NCBI GenBank assembly: GCA_016209035.1
Contig: JACQWX010000033.1
Span: forward strand, 35,598 to 75,462
Length of the DNA: 39,865 bases
Source: Elusimicrobiota bacterium
Lineage (GTDB): Bacteria; Elusimicrobiota; Elusimicrobia; UBA1565; UBA9628
Direction of reading: 5' to 3'
Within the stretch, counting starts at the first letter, position 1. Each line of letters opens with the position of its first letter. Positions 20,549 to 29,883 of this stretch are shown here, one piece after another. The position numbers and the translations under genes are program-made. The notes under the pieces were generated by a model that was not told the origin of the DNA, searched no databases, and saw only the letters and a program-made list of their open reading frames with translations.

Positions 20549-21250
20549 ATGAACGGCGGTCGCCTAAGCTTCGGGTGCTTGTTGGGCGCGGCGTTGCTCG
20601 CGGCCGGCCCTTCGTGGGCGCAGGTGGGGAAGTGGGAGCTGGGGTTGAGCCCCACCTGGGCTTTGCCGACGCACCACGCCGGCGACTACGTGAGGAAGTC
20701 GTTCGACTTCCAGTTCGCGGCCATGTACCAGTTCCACGAGTGGCTCTCGGGCGGGGCGGAGCTCGGGTACGCCACGGGGCACCCCCTCGGCGGCAAGTCC
20801 ACGGAGTCCGACTATGACAGCCCTCCGGACAACCGCAACGACAACTTGAGCTTCACCTCCACGGCCAAGCTGTACTGGATCAACTTCAACCCCGTCCTCA
20901 AGGTCGGCAAGTGGGTCGAGTTCGAAGAGCTCCTCTACCGGCCCTACATCGCGCTGGGCATGGGCGTGTACCATGCCTGGTACAGGCCTGGCGAGAACAA
21001 GCTCGATGGGTACACGACGAAGCCGGCCCACCTCTCGGAGTACCATGTGAGCCAGCGGGACACGCCGAGCACCGGGCTGGGGCTCAACATCGGGGTCGGC
21101 GTCGACCAGCAGGTCTTCGACTTCCTCACCGTCGGGATCGACCTCAGGTTCCACCACATCTTCAACGTCGCCGACTACGACCGCGACGGCACGGACGACG
21201 ACGACTTCGACTTTATGATCCCGGGGCTGCGGTTCTACTACGTCTTTTGA
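20549..21250 (+). CDS. outer-membrane beta-barrel protein (OMP_b-brl-like), paralog
   Basis: 233 residues. Signal peptide MNGGRLSFGCLLGAALLAAGPSWA, then strands such as WELGLSPTWALP, FQFAAMYQFHEW, YIALGMGVYHAWY, GLNIGVGVDQQ and LTVGIDLRFHHIF, ending LRFYYVF with the terminal Phe needed for barrel insertion. Acidic loops (DYDSPPDNRNDN, DRDGTDDDDFDF) stand between strands. Paralog of the protein at 18852-19505. The ATG is at the predicted transcript start. Ligand or pore role unknown. Confidence 0.82.
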   Translation: MNGGRLSFGCLLGAALLAAGPSWAQVGKWELGLSPTWALPTHHAGDYVRKSFDFQFAAMYQFHEWLSGGAELGYATGHPLGGKSTESDYDSPPDNRNDNLSFTSTAKLYWINFNPVLKVGKWVEFEELLYRPYIALGMGVYHAWYRPGENKLDGYTTKPAHLSEYHVSQRDTPSTGLGLNIGVGVDQQVFDFLTVGIDLRFHHIFNVADYDRDGTDDDDFDFMIPGLRFYYVF

Positions 21251-21272
21251 CGCCGTGCATGAGGGAGTCGCC

Positions 21273-21782
21273 ATGAAGCGGACCAAGATCGAGTTCTTCG
21301 AGGGTTTCGCGGACCTGGTCAAGGCCCTGCCGAAGCCGGGGGCGTTCCTGCTGGTCGAGGATGTCGAGGGGCGGCGCAACGTCATGACGATCGGATGGGC
21401 GACCTTGGGCGTGGTGTGGAGCGAGCCCGTGCTCGAGGTCCTGGTGCGGCCTTCCCGCCACACCTTCGGGCTCATGCAGAAAGCCGAGCGCTTCTCCATC
21501 AACGTCCCGCTGGGCAAGCTCCAGAAGAGGCTCGCTTTCTGCGGGAGCCGCTCGGGCCGGGAGACGGACAAGATCGAGGCCTGCGGCCTGCGCCTCCTGC
21601 CTGGCCTGACCAGGGGCGTCTGGGTGATCGACGGCTGCGACCTGTACTACGAGTGCGAGATCGTGCACAAGACGCTGGTCGTCAAGGAGAACCTGGACCG
21701 CAAGATCGTCCGCCAGTACTACCCCGGCGACGACTTCCACACCATCTACGCCGGCCGGGTCCTAGAGTCCTACCGCGGCTAG
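21273..21782 (+). CDS. flavin reductase-like FMN-binding protein
   Basis: 169 residues. Resembles the flavin reductase-like (FMN-binding split barrel) family, with the conserved opening VMTIGWATLGVVWSEPVLEVLVRPSRHT and FSINVPLG. Members reduce flavin with NAD(P)H or act as flavoproteins of unknown role. The ATG at 21273 is chosen over 21255 because GAGGGAG lies six bases upstream. The final residues ESYRG are encoded inside a palindrome shared with the convergent YgiQ-type gene. Confidence 0.8.
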   Translation: MKRTKIEFFEGFADLVKALPKPGAFLLVEDVEGRRNVMTIGWATLGVVWSEPVLEVLVRPSRHTFGLMQKAERFSINVPLGKLQKRLAFCGSRSGRETDKIEACGLRLLPGLTRGVWVIDGCDLYYECEIVHKTLVVKENLDRKIVRQYYPGDDFHTIYAGRVLESYRG

Positions 21783-21795
21783 CGGTAGGACTCTA
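21763..21795. terminator. 14-bp inverted repeat across two convergent gene ends
   Basis: TAGAGTCCTACCGC (21763-21776) pairs perfectly with 21782-21795; loop GGCTA. It encodes ESYR at the end of both convergent proteins and contains both stop codons. A likely two-way terminator lying wholly within coding sequence. Confidence 0.65.
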
Positions 21796-23503
21796 CCGGC
21801 ATCAGGACGCGGTGCTGGCGGATGCGCTCGGCGTCCGTGCGCGCGACGCTGATGGGCCGCCCTTCCGGGTCGATGCCGGCGTGGAACATGGCGGTCGCCA
21901 CCGTTCCCGGCGCCGGGATGAAGCACTGGACCTGCCTGGGCTTCCAGCCCCTGTCCTTGAGCCAGGCCGCGAGGGCCTTCATGTCCGCGTCCGTGCACCC
22001 TGGGAACGCGCTCACCAGGTAGGGGACCACGAATTGCTCCTTGCCGGCCGAGCGCGACTCGCGCTCGAACACGCTCAGGAACCGCTCGAAGGCCGAGAAC
22101 GGCGGCTTGCGCATGAGCTTGAGCACTCCTGCGGAGGTGTGCTCCGGAGCGAGCTTGAGCTGGCCTCCGGTGAACTCGCGGACCAGCGCCCTCGCGTAGC
22201 CTGGGGACCGCAGGGCCAGGTCGTGGCGCACGCCGCTGGCGACCCGGAGGCGCCGCACGCCCGGGAGGGCCCGAAGGCCGCGCAGGAGACCGGCCAGCGC
22301 TTCTTGGTCGTCCTGGAAATGCGGGCACACTGCGGGGTTGAGACAGCTCGGCCTGCCGCAGCGGGCCGGGTCGGCCGAACAGCGGCTCCCCCACATGTTG
22401 GCGCTCGGGCCTCCGACGTCGGTGACCGAGCCGTCCCAGGAGGGATGGCGGGTGAGGCGGCGGGCTTCCTGTTCGAGGGACTCCCGGCTGCGGGAGGAGA
22501 TGCGGCGCCCCTGATGCAGGGCCAGGGCGCAGAATGAGCAGCCTCCCGCGCAGCCGCGATGGCTGGTCAGACTGAAGCGGATCATCTCGACCGCCGGGAT
22601 CGTTTCCTCATATGCGGGGTGCGGGTCCCTGGTGAAGGGGTTGCCGTAGAGGCGGTCGAGCTCCGCCGGGGAGAGAGGCTCGGCCGGAGGCGCGAAGACC
22701 ACGTCCCTGCTCCCGTGCCCCTGCAGGGCGAAGGCGCCGGAGCGCATCTGGGCTTCGAGCGCGAGCGTCGCTGTCATGAGCTCTTTGGGAGAGGCTTGGA
22801 TGGCCTCGAACGACGGGACGCGCACACAGGGAGCGCCCGTTGGGACGTCGTCGGCGGCCCCGATGAAGGCCGTGCCCGGGATGCCTGCCAGCAGGCCCCT
22901 GGCCCGCGCCGGGCCGGCGGCCCAACCGCGCGCAAGGAAGGCGCGCAGACGCCGGGCGATCTCCAGCACCGCGCGTTCTCCCATGCCGTAGACGACGAGG
23001 TCGGCCTTGGAATCCAGGAGGATCGAGCGTCTGAGCGAGTCGCTCCAGAAATCAAAATGCGCGGCCCTGCGCATCGAGGCTTCGATGCCGCCCAGGACCA
23101 CCGGCAAGCCCGGGAAGGCGGCCCTGAGCAGGCCGGCATAGACGATGGCGGCACGGTTGGGCCTGGCGCCGGCTCTGCCGCCCGGGGTGTAGGCGTCGTC
23201 CGAGCGCTTCTTGCGGAAGGCCGTGTAGTGGGCGAGCATGGAGTCGAGCGCCCCGGAACTTGCGCCTGCGAAGAGCCGCGGTCTGCCTAAGGCGGTGATG
23301 TCCGTAGGCCGGTCCCAGCGAGGCTGGCAGACCACGCCCACTCGCAGGCCGTGGCCGGCCAGCCAGCTGGCGAGGAGCGCCGTGCCGAAGGCCGGATGGT
23401 CCACATAGGCGTCCCCGGAGACCAGCAGGATGTCGAGCTCCTTCCAGCCCAGCCGCCCCATCTCGGGACGGGTCATCGGGGGGAAACGATGGGCTCCTGT
23501 CAT
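21779..23503 (-). CDS. ygiQ: YgiQ-family radical SAM protein
   Basis: 574 residues. UPF0313/YgiQ family: N-terminal part with ILLVSGDAYVDHPAFGTALLASWL and QPRWDRP, the conserved VVLGGIEASMRRAAHFDFW, then the radical SAM core with the cluster cysteines in GCAGGCSFCAL (CxxxCxxC) and a Cys-rich stretch around CSADPARCGRPSCLNPAVC. The reaction is not established for the family. E. coli YgiQ is longer, mainly at the C-terminus; shorter forms are common. Divergent from the glycine-zipper gene at 23605. Confidence 0.9.
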   Translation of the reverse strand: MTGAHRFPPMTRPEMGRLGWKELDILLVSGDAYVDHPAFGTALLASWLAGHGLRVGVVCQPRWDRPTDITALGRPRLFAGASSGALDSMLAHYTAFRKKRSDDAYTPGGRAGARPNRAAIVYAGLLRAAFPGLPVVLGGIEASMRRAAHFDFWSDSLRRSILLDSKADLVVYGMGERAVLEIARRLRAFLARGWAAGPARARGLLAGIPGTAFIGAADDVPTGAPCVRVPSFEAIQASPKELMTATLALEAQMRSGAFALQGHGSRDVVFAPPAEPLSPAELDRLYGNPFTRDPHPAYEETIPAVEMIRFSLTSHRGCAGGCSFCALALHQGRRISSRSRESLEQEARRLTRHPSWDGSVTDVGGPSANMWGSRCSADPARCGRPSCLNPAVCPHFQDDQEALAGLLRGLRALPGVRRLRVASGVRHDLALRSPGYARALVREFTGGQLKLAPEHTSAGVLKLMRKPPFSAFERFLSVFERESRSAGKEQFVVPYLVSAFPGCTDADMKALAAWLKDRGWKPRQVQCFIPAPGTVATAMFHAGIDPEGRPISVARTDAERIRQHRVLMPVESYR

Positions 23504-23527
23504 GTGTCAGGAAGGAATGGTATCAAA

Positions 23528-23549
23528 CCCTGGGCCCATTGACCCAGGG
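23528..23549. other. 7-bp hairpin in the divergent spacer
   Basis: CCCTGGG (23528-23534) and CCCAGGG (23543-23549) lie between the two divergent starts at 23503 and 23605. It could be an operator or chance; the rest of this 100-base gap holds only the -10 box at 23593. Confidence 0.3.
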
Positions 23550-23592
23550 CCGGTCCCTCCCTAAGGCCCTCGCGCCGGAGCCTTCCCAGGGC

Positions 23593-23598
23593 TATGCT
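23593..23598 (+). promoter_or_regulatory. -10 box of the glycine-zipper gene
   Basis: TATGCT; the seventh base downstream is the A of the ATG at 23605, predicting a leaderless mRNA. No -35 at 17 bases. Confidence 0.45.
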
Positions 23599-23604
23599 AT
23601 CGGC

Positions 23605-24069
23605 ATGAGCCGCATGCTCCTGGCGCTGGTCCTTGCCGCGGGTTGGGCGCCTACGGCCGCGGCGGGCGAATGGCGCTCCATGGAGCAGCTGCACGACTGC
23701 GCCGCAGGCGGATGCTGGCAGACCCGCGACGCGGACGGCCGCGTCGTGGTCGCGGCGAACACCGCCGGCTCCAAGGAAGGCGCGTTGACGCCTTCCAAAG
23801 GGGCTCTCTCGACCCGCCAGGGCCTCGCCGGCTCGGTGCCGCCTCTGGGCCAGGATGCGGTCAAGAAGGATGAAGGCGGCAGCGCCTTCAAGCGCGGCGC
23901 GGACAAGGCCTGGGGCTTCGTCAAGGACAACTGGCCGGGCATCGCGGGCGGCGTCGCGGGCGGCATCATCGGCTCGGTGTTCTTCGGCCCCTTGGGCGGC
24001 ATCATCGGCGGCTTGATCGGCTCCCTCCTCGGGCACTTCGCCGCCGGGTTCTTCGGCAAGAAATCATAG
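23605..24069 (+). CDS. exported glycine-zipper protein
   Basis: 154 residues. Signal peptide MSRMLLALVLAAGWAPTAAA, then a short part with two cysteines (LHDCAAGGCWQTRDADG), which may form a disulfide. After a polar linker comes a glycine-zipper hydrophobic hairpin at about 110-150 (GIAGGVAGGIIGSVFFGPLGGIIGGLIG), as in proteins that insert into or oligomerise in membranes. Could be a membrane-associated envelope protein or a small toxin-like effector; nothing nearby decides. Its last six bases overlap the end of the convergent gene. Confidence 0.7.
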   Translation: MSRMLLALVLAAGWAPTAAAGEWRSMEQLHDCAAGGCWQTRDADGRVVVAANTAGSKEGALTPSKGALSTRQGLAGSVPPLGQDAVKKDEGGSAFKRGADKAWGFVKDNWPGIAGGVAGGIIGSVFFGPLGGIIGGLIGSLLGHFAAGFFGKKS

Positions 24070-25407
24070 TTCCCGGCCAAGCGCGTCGAGCGCGGCCTCG
24101 ATCGCATCGGTCTCCACGGGCACGAGCAGGTCGGGTTCCAGCCCTGCGGCGTCACGCGGCTCGCGGCCCTTGATGAAGAGGAATCGGCGGGGCACCTGCA
24201 CGACGATCTGACTGTTGGGAAGCACCAGGACGCCGACGTTGCCGAACCGGTAGGAGCCTTGGGTGCTCCTCCCGAGGATACGTACCCGGGGATGTTCTCG
24301 AAGACACAAGAGCGCGAGTTCGCATGCGGAGGCGCATCTCTCATCGGCGAGGACGTAGATCGGCCGCCGGAAGAGCTTGCGCCTCTCGATAGTGGGCCGG
24401 GAGAACTCGAACGACTCCACGGCCTGCGTGGCGGAGGACTTGGCGGCCAGGAAGCCCTCCATGTCCTTGCGCATGTCTTCCTGAAGATAGGCGGGCTCGG
24501 GGAGGCCGTTGAGCTCGCTGGCCAGGAGGCGGATCTTCTTGGCGTTGTACGCCAGCGCGCAGGCGGCCGCGGTGTCCAGGGCCGTCCGATGCGTGGCCGG
24601 CGTAGGGTACTCCTGCCCCCAGAAGAACCGCGCCAGATGACACCCGGGTTCGTAGTCCCCGCCCTCATTGCCCCTGAGGTCAAGGATGACCGCCGGAGAC
24701 TCTCGGAGGAGGGCTCCCATCCTGTCCCAGAGGCCTCGCCAGGCCGGATGAGCGAAGGGATGGAATTCACGGATCCCGAGCACGGGAACCCTGGCGCCTC
24801 CGACATCGCGCCATTCGATCTTCCAGGGGATGTCGACGCTGGGGGTCCAGAACAGCCCCGCGGGCCGCGTGGAGACATCCGTCCGTCCGGGCGGCCTCGG
24901 GTCCGAGGGCTCTTCCATGATGTTCCGGCCGACCGAGGGGGCCGTTTCCTCGGCGACGACGCCGGGCGGCAGGCAACGGTATCCCTCGAGGCTGACGGCC
25001 AGGTGAGGCACCTCCCCTATCGCGGAAAGCGCGCCGGCGAGCCTGCCGCAGAGGGATTCCGATGAGTCGCCCGCGCCGGCGGCCTCCACGACGCCCTTGA
25101 GCCTCGACAACGTCTCGAGATAGGACGCATCCGGCACGATGCCTTTCCCTACGAAGGCGTTCTGCAGGGCATAGACGAGGATGGAGACGTCCGCCCTGAC
25201 CTCCGCGGGCGAGAGTCGGACCCCGCCCTTGAGAGTGAAGCCATCCTTGATGAGGAGGTCGTCATCGGAGACGAAGGCTTCATCCGCGACCTCGGGCGTC
25301 TTGAGAGCGGCGGGGATCCGGGGAGTCTCCGCGGGCGAGGTCGCCGCGCATGCCGCCCAGACGGAGGCGAAGAACGCCAGGCCAGAGAGATGGAGGGATG
25401 GACGCAT
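24064..25407 (-). CDS. exported S41-like (tail-specific protease type) protein
   Basis: 447 residues. N-terminal signal LHLSGLAFFASVWAACA, possibly a lipoprotein, although the box (VWAAC) is imperfect. The C-terminal half matches the S41 peptidase core: AVILDLRGNEGGDYE, and IYVLADERCASACELALLCL, where the Ser in CASAC sits at the place of the nucleophile; then GRSTQGSYRFG. No PDZ domain is apparent. Such proteins cleave C-terminal tails of envelope proteins, but activity is unproven. ATG seven bases after the stop of the truncated metallophosphoesterase, so co-transcribed. Confidence 0.72.
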   Translation of the reverse strand: MRPSLHLSGLAFFASVWAACAATSPAETPRIPAALKTPEVADEAFVSDDDLLIKDGFTLKGGVRLSPAEVRADVSILVYALQNAFVGKGIVPDASYLETLSRLKGVVEAAGAGDSSESLCGRLAGALSAIGEVPHLAVSLEGYRCLPPGVVAEETAPSVGRNIMEEPSDPRPPGRTDVSTRPAGLFWTPSVDIPWKIEWRDVGGARVPVLGIREFHPFAHPAWRGLWDRMGALLRESPAVILDLRGNEGGDYEPGCHLARFFWGQEYPTPATHRTALDTAAACALAYNAKKIRLLASELNGLPEPAYLQEDMRKDMEGFLAAKSSATQAVESFEFSRPTIERRKLFRRPIYVLADERCASACELALLCLREHPRVRILGRSTQGSYRFGNVGVLVLPNSQIVVQVPRRFLFIKGREPRDAAGLEPDLLVPVETDAIEAALDALGREL

Positions 25408-25414
25408 CGGAGCG

Positions 25415-26161
25415 CTAGGGAGCGCGCAAGACGATGCGGGCGCCGCACCGCTTGTAGCACTCCAGCGCGGCCTCGAGGCCGTGGTAGTACTCGTGGTTGC
25501 CGAGCACCGCGAGCTTGCCGTGCCTGGCTTTCAAGCAGGTCCCGATCCTGGCGATGGCCTCCTCCGGCGCCGGGCCCGGGTCGACCAAGTCGCCGGTCAA
25601 GACGATGAGGTCGGGCCTAAGGCCGTTGACCAGGCTCACGATGCTCTCGAACCGCTCCAAGGGGACCGTGACGCCCAAGTGCAGGTCCGAGATCTGGACC
25701 ACGGTGAACCCGTCGAGGCTATGGGGCAGGCGGGGGAGGGGGACCTCCACCTCCTTGCCCCGGGGCAGTCGCCCGGCGTTCCAGACCGCGTAGACGCTGG
25801 ACAACGCGACCGCCGCGAGCACTCCCCAGGCGATGAAGGGCCTTGCCCGGAGCGAGGGCGTCAGGCGCGACGCAGCCAAGAGAAGGACGTCCCCGCACGC
25901 CGCCCAGAACACCCAGATGAGCAGGACGCCGGTCCAGACGTACATCACCGTCGCCAGCGAGTGGGTCGCGGGGCTGGCGTGCCTCAGCAGGTAGATCGAG
26001 AGCGGGAACAGGAGCGCAAGCCCGAGGACCACGGCGCGGACCACGGCCGGCGCGACCGGCAGGCCCGGGAAGCTGCGGATGAGCCAGAACGCGACGTAGT
26101 ACTGCATCCCCAGGTAGACGAGGATGACGACGGTCAGGAACCCCAGGATGTGGAGCATCAC
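25415..26161 (-). pseudogene. membrane metallophosphoesterase lacking its C-terminal part
   Basis: About 248 residues from a GTG at 26161 (or 247 from the ATG at 26158). Four or so membrane helices (about 3-130) precede a calcineurin-like phosphoesterase domain: VVQISDLHLG, LTGDLVDPG and AVLGNHEYY supply the first metal ligands. The frame stops at GARIVLRAP, soon after GNHEYY. Members such as YkuE continue about 120 residues with further His ligands (the GHTH block), which I find in no frame here. The next gene starts seven bases on. So the domain is cut, probably by deletion, and is unlikely to be active unless reduced forms exist. Confidence 0.65.
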
Positions 26162-26168
26162 TTTGAGG

Positions 26169-26174
26169 ATTATA
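26169..26174 (-). promoter_or_regulatory. -10 box of the metallophosphoesterase gene
   Basis: Consensus TATAAT on the minus strand. The expected start at 26162 is one base before the GTG at 26161. Confidence 0.5.
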
Positions 26175-26198
26175 TTTTTTATACCATCATGGTGACTC

Positions 26199-26218
26199 AG
26201 CGCTGCGACCGCAGCGCT
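26199..26218 (+). promoter_or_regulatory. 9-bp hairpin before the tdh ribosome-binding site
   Basis: AGCGCTGCG pairs with CGCAGCGCT around a two-base loop. AGGGGG (26219-26224) follows at once, four bases before the tdh ATG. The hairpin may tune translation. Confidence 0.5.
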
Positions 26219-26228
26219 AGGGGGACCC

Positions 26229-27254
26229 ATGAAAGCTCTCGTGAAGAAGGAACGCGCCAAGGGCCTGTGGCTGGAGGAAGTCGCCAAGCCCATGGTGACG
26301 GAGAACGACGCCCTCATCAAGATCAAGAAGACCGCCATCTGCGGCACCGACGTCCACATCTACAACTGGGACGAGTGGGCGCAGAAGACCATCCCGGTGC
26401 CGATGCCCGTCGGGCACGAGTTCGTCGGCGAGGTGGTGAAGCTGGGGCATTCCGTGGAAGGCCTCAAGGCCGGCCAGCGCGTGTCCGGCGAAGGCCACAT
26501 CGTGTGCGGGCACTGCCGCAACTGCAGGGCGGGATTGCGGCACCTGTGCATCAACACCAGGGGCGTGGGCGTCAACCGGCCCGGCTGCTTCGCGGAGTAC
26601 CTCTGCATCCCCGCGGTCAACGTGTTCCCCATCCCGGACGGCATCTCGGACGACGAGGCCGCCATCCTCGACCCCCTGGGGAACGCCGTGCACACCGCCC
26701 TTTCGTTCGACCTCGTGGGCGAAGACGTGCTGGTGACCGGCGCCGGCCCCATCGGCATCATGGCTGCGGCGGTGGCCCGGCACGCGGGCGCCAAGCACGT
26801 CGTCATCACGGACTTGAACGAGTACCGGCTCGACCTGGCTCGCCGGCTCGGGGTGGAGAGGGTCGTGGACGTCCGGAAGGAGGGTCTGCCCGACGTCATG
26901 AAGAAGCTCGGCATGACGGAGGGATTCGACGTGGGGCTCGAGATGTCGGGCAGCGGCGCGGCCTTCAACGACATGCTCGGCGTCATGCGGGCGGGCGGCA
27001 AGGTCGCCCTGCTGGGCATACTCCCCAAGGACACGTGCATCCCCTGGGACCAGGTGATCTTCAAGGGCCTGCAGCTCAAGGGGATCTACGGCCGGGAGAT
27101 GTTCGAGACGTGGTACAAGATGTGCTCCATGCTGCAGAGCGGCCTGGACATCAAGCCCGTCATCACCGACCACTTCCCGGTGAGCGACCACGTCAAGGCC
27201 TTCGAGTTGATGGCGTCGGGCCGGTCGGGGAAGGTCATCCTGGAGTGGGGTTAA
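26229..27254 (+). CDS. tdh: L-threonine 3-dehydrogenase
   Basis: 341 residues, the length of the E. coli enzyme. A zinc-dependent medium-chain dehydrogenase that oxidises threonine to 2-amino-3-oxobutyrate with NAD+. Catalytic zinc site: Cys in [17 protein letters not shown] and GHE in [11 protein letters not shown]; structural zinc: four Cys in [18 protein letters not shown] site [35 protein letters not shown] follows the usual pattern. No kbl (the glycine-forming partner) is adjacent. Its end overlaps the end of the convergent TPR gene by 20 bases. Confidence 0.94.
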   Translation: MKALVKKERAKGLWLEEVAKPMVTENDALIKIKKTAICGTDVHIYNWDEWAQKTIPVPMPVGHEFVGEVVKLGHSVEGLKAGQRVSGEGHIVCGHCRNCRAGLRHLCINTRGVGVNRPGCFAEYLCIPAVNVFPIPDGISDDEAAILDPLGNAVHTALSFDLVGEDVLVTGAGPIGIMAAAVARHAGAKHVVITDLNEYRLDLARRLGVERVVDVRKEGLPDVMKKLGMTEGFDVGLEMSGSGAAFNDMLGVMRAGGKVALLGILPKDTCIPWDQVIFKGLQLKGIYGREMFETWYKMCSMLQSGLDIKPVITDHFPVSDHVKAFELMASGRSGKVILEWG

Positions 27255-29883
27255 ACGGCCGGAGGTTCCGGAGTTCGCTCTCGATGCGCGCGCGAAGGTC
27301 CGGCCAGCGCTGCGGCGAGGGGCGGCCGAGCGCCCGCTCATAGACCCGCAGAGCCTCGGCGCGCTTGCCGAGGCGGGAGAGGAGGCTTCCCAGGCTCGCG
27401 GCCGCGGGCAGGTAGCCCGGGTCGAGGTCCAAGGCCTTCCGGTAGCTAGTGATGGCGTCGGGGACCGAGCCGGAAAGATGGGCGCACACGCCCAGGTCGC
27501 TCCAGAGCGCGGGTTCGAGGGGGTGTTCGCTGGTGAGAGCCCGGAGCAGGGGCAGGCCGCGGCCGCTCTCGCCTAGGGCCTGATAGGCGCGCGCGATGCG
27601 GTGCTTCTCCTCCTTGGTCGGCCGCAGGCCCTCGGCCTTGGCCAGGCTCGCGAGCGCGGCCTCGCGACGACCCGCTTCAGCCGCGGCCTCGGCGTGGTCC
27701 ACCCTGGCCAAAGCCTGGTCCGGGCGGCGCCGGACGAGGCCTTCGTGGATGGCCAAGGCCCGGGCTCTCTCTCCGAGCGTCCGGTATGCCGACGCGATGC
27801 GGCGCAGCTCGTCCTGCGAGGGCTTCAGCCGCTGAGCGCGGTCCAGGCGTTCCAAGGCGGCGTCCCGCCGGCCCGCCGCGGCGGCCGCCACCGCGTACTC
27901 CACCTGGGACGAGGCCTGCTCGGGCTCGAGGAGCGACAAGCTCTCCAGCAGCGGCAGGGCGCGGCCGTCCTCGCCCAAGGCCCGATACGCGGCGGCGATG
28001 CGGCGCAGCTCGTCCCGCGAGGGCCTCAGCCGCTGAGCGCGGTCCAGACGTTCCAAGGCGGCGTCCCGCCGGCCCGCGGCAGCGGCGGCCTCCGCGTAAT
28101 CCAGCAGGAACAAGACCCGCTCAGGCTCGCTCCTCGATAGGTCCTCTTGGGCCGGGAGGGCGCGGCCGCTCTCGCCCAGGGCCCGATAGGCGGCGACGAT
28201 GCGGCGCAGCTCGTCCTGCGAGAGCCGCATCCCGGGGCCCCGGCCGACCTGCTCGGCGCGTTCCAGGCACCGCAGGGCGAGCCGGCGGTTGCCTATTCCC
28301 TGCGCGCGTTCAGCGCAGGACAGGGCCACGGCTGCGTCCCACAAGCCGGCCGCGGCCTCGCGCCACAGGGTCGAGGCGAGCTGCGGCTCCCGGAGATCGT
28401 CGTACCTCCTGGCCATGCGGACCTTGAGCCGGGCGCCGCCGCCCAAGGCTCGGGCCCGAGCGAGGGAGCGCCTCGCCAGGGCGCCGTCTCCTGCTCGGGC
28501 CGCCAATTCGGCGGCTAGGACCCAGGGCAGGGGATCCTGCGGGGAGCTCTTCGTCAGGCGGAGGCTCTGTCGCAGGGCTTCGCCGCACTCGGCCGGCATC
28601 TCTCCTCTTCCGGCCGGGCCGGAGCAGATCTCGACGGCCTTCTCCAGGAATTCCGGATCATGAGGGCGCAGAGGCAAGGCCCGGCCCAGGCACTCCAGCG
28701 CGAGCCGATGGTCGCCGGCGAGGCGGGCCGCGTCGGCCCGCGCCAGCCACACGCCCGCATCCTTCGGATGGGCGTGTGCCAAGGCTTCAAGGGTTCCGAG
28801 CGTGAAGCCCAGCGGCTCAGGATGCGTCGGCCGGCGCTGAGCCGCGTCGGCAAGGTCGACGCGGCAGGTCTGCGCAGGAGCCATGGCCACGGCCGGACCC
28901 ACCACTTCCGGGATGAGCCTGGGCAGTTCCCGAGCGAGGACCTGCGCATACCAATCGTGGACGCAAGCCGGCGGATGGACGAGGAAGTATTCGGCATACG
29001 GGACAGGGGGGAGGTTCTTCCTTGAGAAGAGGCGCATGAGCGGCACCTCCTTCGGGCCGAAGCTGGGCCCAATGTCTTTGACCACGGGCATGACGAGGAC
29101 CGGGACGGTCCGCCGGGAGAAGAACTCCGTGAATCTCCCCATGTTGAGCCGCTCGTCGGCGAAGCGCGGGTTGTTCCGAGGGAACCAGCCGGTCCGGTTG
29201 AGCGCGGCCAAAGAGGCCCTCAAGAAAGCCGAACGACGCACGGGTCCAAGGCATCGCAGGCCAAAGGGCAGGAAGGGGAGGTTCTCCGCGTAGAGGTCGG
29301 GATTCTCCTCGAAGTACGGCGATGGGTCGACCCCCTTCAGGAAGGCCCGGCGGCCGGAGTTGTAATACTGGAAGACCAGCGCGTCCGGCTCGTAGGCGGC
29401 GACGATCCGCTTGGCGAGCTCGACCTCCTGGGACAGGACGTACGCGGAGACCCCGGCGTTCCACACCTCCACTCGGGGGCCCTGCCCGCGGTTGAGGAGG
29501 CGTTCCAGCTTGGCGGGATAGGTCTCGTCGTCGTTGACCGCGCCCCCGAAGGTGGTGGACCCGCCGAGGAAGACGATGCGCTTGACGCCCCGGGGCTTGC
29601 GCGCGGACCTCTGGGGGTCCCGCAACCCGAGCCGGTTCGTGGTGAAGGTCAGCTCCCTCTCCACCGCTCGCGCGTCAGGGCGCATCTCGAAGAGGAGCTC
29701 CTTGTCGGCCGAGGGCTGGTGCAGGCCGGGCAAGGAGCCCTGGTAATAGAGAAGGGGCCCGAGGTTGCGCCAGTCGAGACGGCTCCAGCGCACCACGGCC
29801 TCGACCGCTGCGGCAAGGAAGACCAGATAGGCGAGAGCCCAGCCGACCTTGAGCCAGCGCCGGTAGCCGGACACCCCGCTCAA
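27235..29883 (-). CDS. membrane SGNH hydrolase-like protein with long TPR tail
   Basis: 882 residues. One membrane helix at about 13-31, then an SGNH/GDSL-like domain at about 100-350: block [13 protein letters not shown] with the Ser at 109, block II-like WNAGVSAY, and [11 protein letters not shown]. The final Asp-His block is not clear (PPACVHDW is the candidate), so activity is uncertain. From about 360 to the end is TPR; residues about 540-760 are nearly identical 67-residue units. TTG start at 29883 overlaps the endonuclease gene stop (TTGA); a GTG at 29874 is an alternative. It may modify or export a surface polysaccharide together with the GT-C-like protein at 31411. Confidence 0.75.
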   Translation of the reverse strand: MSGVSGYRRWLKVGWALAYLVFLAAAVEAVVRWSRLDWRNLGPLLYYQGSLPGLHQPSADKELLFEMRPDARAVERELTFTTNRLGLRDPQRSARKPRGVKRIVFLGGSTTFGGAVNDDETYPAKLERLLNRGQGPRVEVWNAGVSAYVLSQEVELAKRIVAAYEPDALVFQYYNSGRRAFLKGVDPSPYFEENPDLYAENLPFLPFGLRCLGPVRRSAFLRASLAALNRTGWFPRNNPRFADERLNMGRFTEFFSRRTVPVLVMPVVKDIGPSFGPKEVPLMRLFSRKNLPPVPYAEYFLVHPPACVHDWYAQVLARELPRLIPEVVGPAVAMAPAQTCRVDLADAAQRRPTHPEPLGFTLGTLEALAHAHPKDAGVWLARADAARLAGDHRLALECLGRALPLRPHDPEFLEKAVEICSGPAGRGEMPAECGEALRQSLRLTKSSPQDPLPWVLAAELAARAGDGALARRSLARARALGGGARLKVRMARRYDDLREPQLASTLWREAAAGLWDAAVALSCAERAQGIGNRRLALRCLERAEQVGRGPGMRLSQDELRRIVAAYRALGESGRALPAQEDLSRSEPERVLFLLDYAEAAAAAGRRDAALERLDRAQRLRPSRDELRRIAAAYRALGEDGRALPLLESLSLLEPEQASSQVEYAVAAAAAGRRDAALERLDRAQRLKPSQDELRRIASAYRTLGERARALAIHEGLVRRRPDQALARVDHAEAAAEAGRREAALASLAKAEGLRPTKEEKHRIARAYQALGESGRGLPLLRALTSEHPLEPALWSDLGVCAHLSGSVPDAITSYRKALDLDPGYLPAAASLGSLLSRLGKRAEALRVYERALGRPSPQRWPDLRARIESELRNLRPFNPTPG
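27595..28260 (-). repeat. 201-bp tandem repeats within the TPR region
   Basis: The block GATGCGG at 27595 returns at 27796, 27997 and 28198, always 201 bases apart; the middle units are most alike over roughly 100 bases. Each unit is 67 codons, two TPR-like helical hairpins. In-phase repeats such as these can expand or contract by recombination. Confidence 0.8.

Noticed and set aside
27595..28260. 201-bp repeats as a mobile or satellite array
   Set aside because: They stay in frame and encode TPR units, so protein repeat duplication explains them.
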